The translations under genes were made by a program, and so were the position numbers. The notes under the pieces are model-generated. The model had not been told where the DNA came from. It made no database searches and saw nothing but the letters and a program-made list of their open reading frames with translations. DNA of 6,909 nt from contig JAGWJK010000227.1 in assembly GCA_028865845.1 (NCBI GenBank), forward strand, positions 1-6,909. Reading direction: 5' to 3'. The stretch's first letter is position 1, and each line of letters opens with the position of its first letter. Below, one piece after another: positions 1-6,903 of this stretch. The DNA comes from Rhizobiaceae bacterium. GTDB taxonomy: Bacteria; Pseudomonadota; Alphaproteobacteria; Rhizobiales; Rhizobiaceae.

Positions 1-495
1 AGCACCGTTGCTTTTGCCGTGCTGTCGCAGGTTCATGCCGGCACGCCGATCTTCATCATCGGCGCGCTGATGCTCCTGCATGGCGTCGGTATCGGCCTTG
101 CCCAGCAGGTCCCGGTCATCGGCGTGCAGAACGCAGCCTCGCCTCGCGACGTCGGCGCCGCGACCGGTGCCGTCACGCTGTCGCGCATGGGCGGAGCCTC
201 CATCGCCATCTCGATCTACGGCGCCATCATCGCCGCCAAGCTTGGAAATGTCGGTCTCTCCATTCCCGGTGTCAGCAATATCGAGGAACTGACCCCGAAG
301 ATGATGGCAGCCCTGCCCGACGCCACCCGGGAAGCCGTTGCCAATGCGTATGCCAGCGCCTTCAGCCCGCTCTTCCTGACGGCCTCCGCCTTCTGCTTCG
401 TCGGCCTGCTGATCGCGATCGCCCTGAAGAATACGCAGCTCCCGACCGCCGCGAAGAAACTCGACGGTGCGGCAGCAGCACACGCCGCCGAATAA
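1..495 (+). CDS. MFS transporter, DHA2 (EmrB/QacA-like) family, C-terminal part only
   Basis: The reading frame is already open at base 1, so this is the last 164 residues of a gene that begins outside the window; the GTG at base 19 is an internal codon, not a start. Three strongly hydrophobic stretches are visible (around fragment residues 17-38, 66-84 and 125-142), fitting the last membrane helices of a 12- or 14-helix exporter. Between the first two lies a segment with the motif NAASPRDVGAATG followed by LSRMGGASIAISIYGA, which matches the penultimate-helix region of DHA2 drug:proton antiporters (EmrB-like). The tail is short, Ala/Lys-rich and cytoplasmic. By family it would be an inner-membrane proton-driven multidrug or metabolite exporter; the substrate cannot be read from this fragment. 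It is separated from the thiamine operon by a hairpin, a promoter and a riboswitch, so it is probably a separate transcription unit. Confidence 0.85.
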   Translation, partial: STVAFAVLSQVHAGTPIFIIGALMLLHGVGIGLAQQVPVIGVQNAASPRDVGAATGAVTLSRMGGASIAISIYGAIIAAKLGNVGLSIPGVSNIEELTPKMMAALPDATREAVANAYASAFSPLFLTASAFCFVGLLIAIALKNTQLPTAAKKLDGAAAAHAAE

Positions 496-505
496 GCCGC
501 CTGCC

Positions 506-532
506 CCTCCGCCAGCTCCAAACCGGCGGAGG
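506..532 (+). terminator. Probable terminator hairpin after the MFS gene
   Basis: A perfect 8-bp GC-rich inverted repeat (CCTCCGCC at 506-513 with GGCGGAGG at 525-532, 11-nt loop) starts 10 nt after the MFS stop codon. No run of T follows directly (the next bases are AATCATCC), so it is not a classic intrinsic terminator. It could act as a weak or Rho-assisted terminator or as an mRNA 3'-end stabiliser. Confidence 0.45.
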
Positions 533-542
533 AATCATCCCT

Positions 543-571
543 CTTGTCATCCGTTCGTCACGGGACTAAAT
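543..571 (+). promoter_or_regulatory. Sigma-70 type promoter of the thiBPQ operon
   Basis: CTTGTC (543-548) and CTAAAT (566-571) are separated by exactly 17 nt. Each hexamer matches 5 of 6 positions of the rhizobial housekeeping consensus CTTGAC-N17-CTATAT. The predicted start of transcription, about 577-580, falls immediately before the first paired base of the TPP riboswitch at 582. That is the expected geometry for a riboswitch leader and supports the call. No operator-like repeat overlaps it, so regulation probably lies in the leader RNA. Confidence 0.62.
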
Positions 572-581
572 CTGCAACCGC

Positions 582-681
582 TCTAACGGGGTGCCTTATG
601 TCTTCAACGACATCTGGCTGAGAGGCTTTGACCGGCCAACCCGCGGAACCTGATCCGGCTAACACCGGCGGAGGGATTAGA
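582..681 (+). ncRNA. TPP (thiamine pyrophosphate) riboswitch, THI element
   Basis: All hallmark sequences of the TPP aptamer are present in order: ACGGGGTGCC (586-595), GGCTGAGA (616-623), ACCCGCGGAACCTGATC (639-655) and a CCGG-flanked loop ending in GGAGGGA (670-676). The helices can be drawn: P1 TCTAA 582-586 with TTAGA 677-681; P2 GGGT 589-592 with ACCC 639-642; P3 GCC 593-595 with GGC 616-618, continued by ATGTC 598-602 with GACAT 609-613; P4 CCT 649-651 with AGG 672-674; P5 CCGG 655-658 with CCGG 665-668. A small extra stem (GGC 624-626 with GCC 635-637) fills the variable region. The aptamer senses TPP and normally represses thiamine synthesis or uptake genes. It sits 61 nt upstream of thiB, whose product is a thiamine-binding protein, so function and context agree. 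Confidence 0.96.
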
Positions 682-697
682 CGCGTGACAGATCATG

Positions 698-738
698 GCG
701 CCCTTTTCCCGTTGACGACGAAACCAAAGAGGAGGCGC
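698..738 (+). promoter_or_regulatory. Candidate riboswitch expression platform (hairpin covering the thiB Shine-Dalgarno)
   Basis: GCGCC (698-702) pairs perfectly with GGCGC (734-738). After a one-base bulge (C703), TTTTC (704-708) pairs with GAGGA (729-733), using two G-U pairs. The 3' arm contains nearly all of the thiB ribosome binding site. No T-run follows, which argues against a transcription terminator and for translational control. The pyrimidine arm can alternatively pair with GGAGGG at 670-675, the 3' strand of aptamer helix P4. The two states therefore exclude each other. The pairing is read from the sequence; the switching mechanism is inference. Confidence 0.5.
728..735 (+). promoter_or_regulatory. 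Strong ribosome binding site of thiB
   Basis: AGAGGAGG ends 7 nt before the ATG at 743, close to ideal strength and spacing. It fixes the thiB start and is the element that the preceding leader hairpin could mask. Confidence 0.85.
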
Positions 739-742
739 TGCG

Positions 743-1771
743 ATGCCCAACCGATCGCTGATGACATTGTTTACCCGCCTGGCTCTTGCCGCCGGCGTGA
801 CTTTCTTTGCCGCGCAAGCCGCGCAAGCCGCGGACAAGACACTGACGATCTACACCTATGAGAGCTTTACGGCCGATTGGGGTCCGGGTGCCAAGGTGAA
901 GGCCGCCTTCGAAAAGACCTGCGGCTGCACGGTCAACTATGTCAGCGTTACCGACGGCGTGGCGCTGCTGTCGCGGCTCAAGCTCGAGGGCACGGGCACC
1001 AAGGCCGACGTCGTCCTCGGCCTCGACACCAACCTCGTCGACGAAGCCAAGGATACCGGCCTGTTCGATGCAAGCGGCATCGATACATCAGGCGTGAAAG
1101 TCCCCGGCGATTTCAAGGATGACGTTTTCGTGCCCTACGACTACGGTCATTTTGCCGTGATCTACGACACCCAGACGATCAAGAATCCGCCGAAGAGCAT
1201 GAAGGACCTCGTCGAAGGTGATCCCTCGCAGAAGATCGTCATCGAGGACCCACGCACTTCGACGCCGGGCCTCGGACTGCTGCTCTGGGTCAAGTCGATC
1301 TATGGCGACAAGGCGGCCGACGCCTGGACCAAGCTCAAGGGCCGTATCCTGACGGTGACGCCCGGCTGGTCGGAAGCCTACGATCTCTTCACCAAGGGCG
1401 AAGCGCCGATGGTGCTGTCCTACACGACCTCGCCCGCCTACCACATGATCGAAGACAAGACCGATCGGTATCAGGCCGCCTCCTTCTCGGAAGGCCACTA
1501 TATCCAGATCGAAGTCGCAGGTTTGATCAAATCGTCCCCCAACAAGGATCTCGCCCGCGACTTCCTGAAGTTCATGATCTCGCCGGGCTTCCAGGACACG
1601 ATCCCGACCAACAACTGGATGATGCCGGTTTCGGCCACCTCGGAGCCGCTGCCGGACGCCTTCAGCAAGCTCGTCGTGCCGACCAAGACCTTCCTGATGA
1701 GCCCCGACGTGGTCGAGAAGAACCGCAAGGCGTGGATCGACGAATGGCTGACGGCCACCAGCAGCAACTGA
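743..1771 (+). CDS. thiB: Thiamine ABC transporter, periplasmic substrate-binding protein
   Basis: This 342-residue protein is the periplasmic receptor that captures thiamine (in E. coli TbpA also TMP and TPP) and delivers it to ThiP. Residues 1-29 form a Sec signal peptide: a basic start, a hydrophobic core, and an AQA cleavage site before A30-D31. The mature N-terminus [16 protein letters not shown] (34-49) and the CGC pair (C60, C62) closely resemble E. coli TbpA (YTYDSFAADWGPG and CNC), as do [18 protein letters not shown] (227-234) and NNWMMPV around W292. Aromatic residues in such segments stack on thiamine in TbpA. E. coli TbpA has 327 residues, so the protein is complete. The ATG at 743 is set by the AGAGGAGG site. 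It is the first gene of thiBPQ, behind a TPP riboswitch. Its TGA stop lies in the same frame as thiP, two codons before the thiP ATG. Confidence 0.96.
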   Translation: MPNRSLMTLFTRLALAAGVTFFAAQAAQAADKTLTIYTYESFTADWGPGAKVKAAFEKTCGCTVNYVSVTDGVALLSRLKLEGTGTKADVVLGLDTNLVDEAKDTGLFDASGIDTSGVKVPGDFKDDVFVPYDYGHFAVIYDTQTIKNPPKSMKDLVEGDPSQKIVIEDPRTSTPGLGLLLWVKSIYGDKAADAWTKLKGRILTVTPGWSEAYDLFTKGEAPMVLSYTTSPAYHMIEDKTDRYQAASFSEGHYIQIEVAGLIKSSPNKDLARDFLKFMISPGFQDTIPTNNWMMPVSATSEPLPDAFSKLVVPTKTFLMSPDVVEKNRKAWIDEWLTATSSN

Positions 1772-1777
1772 TCCAGG

Positions 1778-3418
1778 ATGATCCTGACTGCGCCTGAAAG
1801 AAAACGCGCGATCGCCGGCGGCGCCTTGAGCCTCGCCGGCATCGCATTTTTCATCGGTCTTGCCATCGTCACCCTCCTGGGTGCCGGCATCGAGGCCGGC
1901 GGCGGCAATCCGCTGACCGATCCCTACCTGCTGCGCGTGCTGCGCTTCACGCTGCTGCAGGCGGCGCTGTCGACGGTTCTTTCCGTCGGCCTTGCCATCC
2001 CGGTTGCCCGCTCGCTCGCCCGCCAGCAGCATTTTCCCGGCCGCATCTGGCTTATCCGCCTGATGGCGGTTCCCATGGGCCTGCCGGTCCTGATCGGCGC
2101 ACTCGGGCTGCTCGGCATCTGGGGACGCCAGGGCATCGTCAATCAATCGCTGGTGGGTCTCGGCCTTTCGGAGCCGATCAGCATCTACGGTCTGGCGGGC
2201 ATTCTGCTTGCGCATGTCTTCTTCAACCTGCCGCTCGCCTGCCGGTTGATGCTTGCGGGACTGGAACGCGTGCCGGCGGAATATTGGCTGATGGCCGGCG
2301 GCCTCGGCATGCGACCCGCATCGGTTTTTCGCTTCATCGAATGGCCGGTGTTGCGCGGTCTCGTTCCCGGTATCGCCGGCCTGATCTTCATGCTCTGCGC
2401 CACCAGCTTCACGCTGGTGCTGATCCTCGGCGGCGGCCCCGCCGCGACCACCATCGAAGTGGCGATCTACCAGGCACTGCGCTTCGATTTCGACCCTGCC
2501 CGCGCCGTGACGCTGTCGCTGCTGCAGATCGTCGTAACGGCCGTCGTTCTCGGCATCATGGCGCTGCTCCCGCCGCCGGATGATCATGGATTGACCGCGG
2601 GCCGCATCGTCAGGCGTATCGACGGAAAACCCCGGGCCGCCAGGATGGCCGATACGGCGATGCTGCTGATCGCCATGCTGTTTATCGGCCTGCCGCTTGG
2701 CGCGGTGGTCGTGACGGGGTTGAAGGCGGATCTCGTGAAAATCATCGTACAGCCGATCTTCCTGCAGGCGACAGCGACCAGCCTCGCCATCGCGCTGGCG
2801 TCCGCTCTGCTTGCTGTTGCCATTTCCTTCGCCATCGTCCGCGCCCGCGCCGTCATCGCGACGGAACGTCGGCGGGGCGCCAGTCTGCACGGCCTGGCGA
2901 TTGCCTTGGGCGGCACGACGTCCCTCGTGCTTCTGGTGCCGCCGATCGTGCTCGCCACCGGCTGGTTCCTTGCCCTGCGGCTGCTCGGCGATCCCTCCCG
3001 TTTTGCCGCGATCCTGATCGTCGCTATCAACGCCCTGATGGCGCAGCCCTTCGTCATCCGCGTCGTCGAGCCGGCCTATATCATCCATCGCCGCCGCACC
3101 GGACGGCTGGCTGCCAGCCTCGGACTGGCCGGCCTGTCGCGGCTGCGGATCGTCGATTGGCCCGGCCTGCGCAAACCATTCTTCACGGCGCTCTCCTTCG
3201 CCATGGCGCTCTCTCTCGGCGATCTCGGCGCCATTGCGCTATTTGGCTCGGATAGCTTGATGACGCTGCCCTGGTTGCTCTACAGCAAGCTCGGCAGCTA
3301 CCGAACCAACGATGCGGACGGTCTTGCCTTCATCCTGGGGCTGGTATGTCTTCTGCTGACCATCGCCGGTACGGCGGGACAGGGCGGCGAGAATGATGAA
3401 GGCAGGCACAATGGCTGA
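1778..3418 (+). CDS. thiP: Thiamine ABC transporter, fused two-domain permease
   Basis: This 546-residue inner-membrane protein forms the channel for thiamine import. It contains two homologous permease halves of the binding-protein-dependent type, joined by a hydrophilic linker near residues 272-288. E. coli ThiP (536 residues) has the same fused form. The hydrophobic profile suggests about twelve membrane helices. Each half has an EAA-like loop that docks on the ATPase: around residues 171-190 (AGGLGM, then EWPVLRG) and around 444-465 (AASLGLAGL, then DWPGLRK). The segment LSLGDLGAIALFGS followed by MTLPWLLYSKLGSYR is characteristic of ThiP. The start at 1778 is forced, because the thiB stop lies in the same frame only two codons upstream. 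This ATG has no well-spaced ribosome site (AGG touches it), so translation probably depends on coupling to thiB. The 3' end overlaps the likely thiQ start. Confidence 0.95.
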   Translation: MILTAPERKRAIAGGALSLAGIAFFIGLAIVTLLGAGIEAGGGNPLTDPYLLRVLRFTLLQAALSTVLSVGLAIPVARSLARQQHFPGRIWLIRLMAVPMGLPVLIGALGLLGIWGRQGIVNQSLVGLGLSEPISIYGLAGILLAHVFFNLPLACRLMLAGLERVPAEYWLMAGGLGMRPASVFRFIEWPVLRGLVPGIAGLIFMLCATSFTLVLILGGGPAATTIEVAIYQALRFDFDPARAVTLSLLQIVVTAVVLGIMALLPPPDDHGLTAGRIVRRIDGKPRAARMADTAMLLIAMLFIGLPLGAVVVTGLKADLVKIIVQPIFLQATATSLAIALASALLAVAISFAIVRARAVIATERRRGASLHGLAIALGGTTSLVLLVPPIVLATGWFLALRLLGDPSRFAAILIVAINALMAQPFVIRVVEPAYIIHRRRTGRLAASLGLAGLSRLRIVDWPGLRKPFFTALSFAMALSLGDLGAIALFGSDSLMTLPWLLYSKLGSYRTNDADGLAFILGLVCLLLTIAGTAGQGGENDEGRHNG

Positions 3419-4139
3419 TGACCGCCAGCATCTGGAATCCGGCATCGCGATGACGGGCGTCGAGCTCCGTCTCGGCACGCACGAATTCCGTTTCGACTGC
3501 GACTTGCCGCGGGGAAAGATCATCGCCGTCACCGGCCCTTCCGGATCGGGCAAGTCGACTTTTCTCAATCTGCTCGCCGGTTTCGAGGCGCCGGACCGCG
3601 GTCGGGTGATCCTCGCCGGCCAGGATGTGACGTCGCTGCATCCTTCGGAACGGCCGGTATCGCTGGTCTTCCAGGACAACAATCTCTTTGCCCATCTCGA
3701 TCTCTTCACCAATATCGGGCTGGGTATCGATCCGGCGATGAAGCTTTCGGTGAAAGACCGCGAGCGGATATCGGAGGCCTTGTCGCGTGTCGGGCTCGGC
3801 GGTTACGAGCGGCGAAAGCCGGGCACCCTGTCGGGCGGCGAGCGGCAACGGGCCGCCTTCGCCCGCGCGCTGGTTCGCGACAAGCCGATCCTGCTGCTCG
3901 ACGAACCTTTCGCCGCGCTCGATCCCGGCTTGCGCTCGGGCATGGCCGAGCTGCTCATTGCGCTGCACCGCGAAAGCGGCAACACGGTGTTGATCGTCTC
4001 GCACGACCCCGCCGAGGTCCGCCGCCTCGCCGACCATGCCGTTTTTATCGATGGCGGGAAAATCCTGCTGTCGGCAGCGATCGAAAATTTCCTGGCGCAC
4101 AACGATATTCCGGCGCTGACCACTTTTTTGCGCCACTGA
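3393..4139 (+). CDS. thiQ: Thiamine ABC transporter, ATP-binding protein
   Basis: This 248-residue cytoplasmic ATPase powers ThiP. All ABC motifs are intact: Walker A GPSGSGKST (48-56), Q-loop glutamine Q94 in FQDNNLF, signature LSGGERQ (146-152), Walker B ILLLDEP (166-172) with catalytic E171, D-loop ALD (175-177), and switch histidine H204 in SHD. The short length without a C-terminal regulatory domain and the FQDNNLFAHL stretch fit ThiQ. It is the last gene of thiBPQ. The start is uncertain. The ATG at 3393 overlaps thiP by 26 nt and is the longest choice. The ATG at 3411 overlaps by 8 nt (ATGGCTGA) and has AAGG 8 nt upstream, and may be the real one. The ATG at 3450 begins the conserved domain. 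There is no clear intrinsic terminator behind the gene. Confidence 0.95.
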   Translation: MMKAGTMADDRQHLESGIAMTGVELRLGTHEFRFDCDLPRGKIIAVTGPSGSGKSTFLNLLAGFEAPDRGRVILAGQDVTSLHPSERPVSLVFQDNNLFAHLDLFTNIGLGIDPAMKLSVKDRERISEALSRVGLGGYERRKPGTLSGGERQRAAFARALVRDKPILLLDEPFAALDPGLRSGMAELLIALHRESGNTVLIVSHDPAEVRRLADHAVFIDGGKILLSAAIENFLAHNDIPALTTFLRH

Positions 4140-4332
4140 ATGCACTGCGGCAATTCGCGTAAGGTTTCGCCATAATTTCGTCGCGGCAAGCGGCTGAAAG
4201 TCGGCGGAGATGCTTGCTAAAATACAACGCTGCCACAATTAAACAGAGTCTCGCTATGCAACTGATGCCTAAATCGGCTACAGCAGGGGGCCGAGACCAT
4301 TCCGGCAAATTCGACCGGGGTGGAAGGAACCT

Positions 4333-5922
4333 TTGACGAAGCGCAGCGATGATCGGCTGGTTTCGGTACGCAGCCGGTATGACAGCGAAATGAGTGGGAT
4401 ACACGCACTGAAGCAGACCAGGCACGCAGGAGCAAGGATTGGTGCGACTTTGACGGCCCCCATGCGCCGTTTCGCTCTCGTCTTCGTGGCCGCGACGGCA
4501 CTGAACAGCTGTCAGTCGGTGTTCGACCAATCCTACCAGCCGAACGTTTCGCCCTCCAACAGCCCGCAGATCGTCTCGGAAGTCCAGAAGAACGATCCGC
4601 GTGCGCAGATGGGCGCCCGCGAGCATCCGCGGATTCTCGCGAACTACGGTGGCGAGTATAAGGACGCCAAGACCGAGCGGCTTGTGGCGCGCATCGCCGG
4701 CGCATTGACCAGCGTTTCGGAAAATCCGCAGCAATCCTACCGCATCACCATTTTGAATTCGCCCTCGATCAACGCTTTCGCGCTGCCCGGCGGTTATCTC
4801 TATGTGACCCGCGGCCTTCTCGCGCTTGCCAACGATGCCTCGGAGGTCGCAGCCGTTCTCTCGCACGAAATGGCGCACGTTACCGCCAACCACGGTATCG
4901 AACGTCAGAAGCGCGAGGAAGCCGAAGTCATCGCCAGCCGTGTCGTTGCCGAGGTGTTGTCGAGCGATCTGGCCGGCAAGCAGGCTTTGGCGCGCGGTAA
5001 GCTGCGTTTGGCCGCCTTCTCCCGCCAGCAGGAACTGCAGGCCGACGAGATCGGCATCCGCACCCTCGGCCAGGCCGGCTACGACCCCTATGCAGCCGCC
5101 CGCTTCCTCAATGCGATGGAAGACTACAGCCACTTCATGACGGCCAATTCCGACGCCGACCAGAGCCTGGACTTCCTTTCGAGCCATCCGAGCACGCCGC
5201 AGCGCATCGATCTTGCCAAGGCGCACGCGCATGAGTTCGGCGAAGAAGGCAAGGTCGGCGATACCGGCCGCGACTACTACCTGAACGGCATCGACGGCCT
5301 GCTTTATGGCGATAGTCCCGAAGAAGGCTATGTGCGCGGCCAGACCTTCCTGCACGGCGGCCTCGGCATCCGCTTCGACGTTCCGCCCGACTTCCACATC
5401 GACAACAAGGTGGAAGCGGTGATGGCGACGGGTCCCGGAGATATCGCCATCCGCTTCGACGGGGTTGCCGACAGCCAGAACCAGACACTGACGAACTATA
5501 TCTCCAGCGGTTGGGTGACGGGACTCGATCCCGCCTCGATCAAGCAGATCACGGTGAACGGCATGGATGCCGCAACGGCGCATGCCACCGCAGACCGCTG
5601 GGATTTCGATGTGACGGTCATCCGCAACGGCTCGCAGATCTTCCGCTTCCTGACGGCTGTACCGAAGGGCAATACCGAAGCGCTGGAGCAGACGGCTGAT
5701 GTATTGCGGGCGAGCTTCCGCAAGATGACGCCGGAGGAGGCTTCGTCGCTGAAGCCGCTGCGGGTTCACGTCGTGACGGTCAAGCCAGGCGACACGGTCG
5801 CCACGCTCTCTGCCCGGATGATGGGCACCGACCGAAAACTCGACCTATTCAAGCTGATCAACGCGCTTCCGGCGGGCGCAACCGTTTCACCCGGCGATCG
5901 GGTGAAGATCATTTCCGAATAA
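4333..5922 (+). CDS. M48 family metallopeptidase, predicted periplasmic lipoprotein with LysM-like C-terminus
   Basis: The zinc site is complete: HEMAH at residues 178-182 (H178, E179, H182) and the downstream ExxxD helix with E234 and D238 (QELQAD), as in BepA/LoiP-type M48 proteases. SSHPSTPQR follows, another M48 hallmark. The catalytic part spans about residues 95-315. A domain I cannot name covers about 337-465, and residues 480-529 resemble LysM (TVKPGDT, then SPGDRVKI). Such enzymes degrade or help fold outer-membrane proteins; this exact role is inferred. MRRFALVFVAATALNSC (44-60) looks like a lipoprotein signal with C60 lipidated, although N at -2 is unusual. The TTG at 4333 is the longest start and has GGAAGG 5 nt upstream, but it would place 43 residues before the signal. 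TTG 4450 or ATG 4462 fits the signal better; ATG 4390 lacks a ribosome site. Rare ATA and AGG codons in 4333-4461 also suggest a later start. Confidence 0.88.
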   Translation: MTKRSDDRLVSVRSRYDSEMSGIHALKQTRHAGARIGATLTAPMRRFALVFVAATALNSCQSVFDQSYQPNVSPSNSPQIVSEVQKNDPRAQMGAREHPRILANYGGEYKDAKTERLVARIAGALTSVSENPQQSYRITILNSPSINAFALPGGYLYVTRGLLALANDASEVAAVLSHEMAHVTANHGIERQKREEAEVIASRVVAEVLSSDLAGKQALARGKLRLAAFSRQQELQADEIGIRTLGQAGYDPYAAARFLNAMEDYSHFMTANSDADQSLDFLSSHPSTPQRIDLAKAHAHEFGEEGKVGDTGRDYYLNGIDGLLYGDSPEEGYVRGQTFLHGGLGIRFDVPPDFHIDNKVEAVMATGPGDIAIRFDGVADSQNQTLTNYISSGWVTGLDPASIKQITVNGMDAATAHATADRWDFDVTVIRNGSQIFRFLTAVPKGNTEALEQTADVLRASFRKMTPEEASSLKPLRVHVVTVKPGDTVATLSARMMGTDRKLDLFKLINALPAGATVSPGDRVKIISE

Positions 5923-5947
5923 GCTGGCTGCTCTCCAAAACGTTCGA

Positions 5948-5989
5948 CGAACCCTCGGGAGGGTTCGAATGCTTTCGAGCTCTGTTTTT
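5948..5989 (+). terminator. Terminator-like hairpin after the M48 gene, possibly bidirectional
   Basis: CGAACCCTC (5948-5956) and GAGGGTTCG (5959-5967) form a perfect 9-bp inverted repeat, or 8 bp with a CGGG tetraloop, 25 nt after the M48 stop. On the plus strand a small GCT-TTCG-AGC stem (5971-5980) and a T5 run (5985-5989) follow, so the T-run is offset from the main stem. On the minus strand the same hairpin is followed within 8 nt by TTTT (complement of 5937-5940), so it could also serve the opposing sigma-factor gene. Confidence 0.58.
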
Positions 5990-6011
5990 GCTTGTCGTCT
6001 TGACCCACGAA

Positions 6012-6033
6012 GCCGCGCAAACTCCTGCGCGGC
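6012..6033 (-). terminator. Hairpin directly after the sigma-32 gene
   Basis: GCCGCGCA (6012-6019) and TGCGCGGC (6026-6033) form a perfect 8-bp, very GC-rich stem with a 6-nt loop. It begins 6 nt beyond the minus-strand TAG stop at 6042-6040. Only TTCG follows on the minus strand, so the T-run is poor. It may work together with the second hairpin at 5967-5948 or protect the mRNA 3' end. Confidence 0.48.
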
Positions 6034-6039
6034 CGTATG

Positions 6040-6903
<864 letters not shown>

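Noticed and set aside
1..495. The MFS gene as a thiamine or thiamine-precursor transporter under the same control
   Set aside because: It lies upstream of the promoter and riboswitch, is followed by its own hairpin, and resembles drug-exporter DHA2 proteins. Adjacency alone does not support a thiamine role.
645..649. GGAAC in the leader as an ECF-type -35 box
   Set aside because: These bases belong to the invariant aptamer core (GCGGAACCTGATC), so the match has a sufficient other explanation.
628..861. A 77-residue plus-strand frame within the thiB leader
   Set aside because: It overlaps the conserved riboswitch and runs out of frame into thiB. The conservation here is explained by RNA structure, and there is no good ribosome site.
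1088..3088. A 666-residue open frame on the minus strand across thiB and thiP
   Set aside because: It lies wholly antisense to two genes with clear family motifs. Its translation is a low-complexity mix of D, Q, R, G and H typical of the complement of GC-rich codons, and it has no recognisable domain.
3330..4238. A 302-residue minus-strand frame over thiQ
   Set aside because: The plus strand carries every ABC-ATPase motif. The minus frame has none, and its composition is that of an antisense shadow.
4045..5769. A 574-residue open frame on the minus strand across thiQ and the M48 gene
   Set aside because: It is antisense to the complete zinc-protease frame, shows no motifs, and fits the shadow pattern expected where third-position GC is high.
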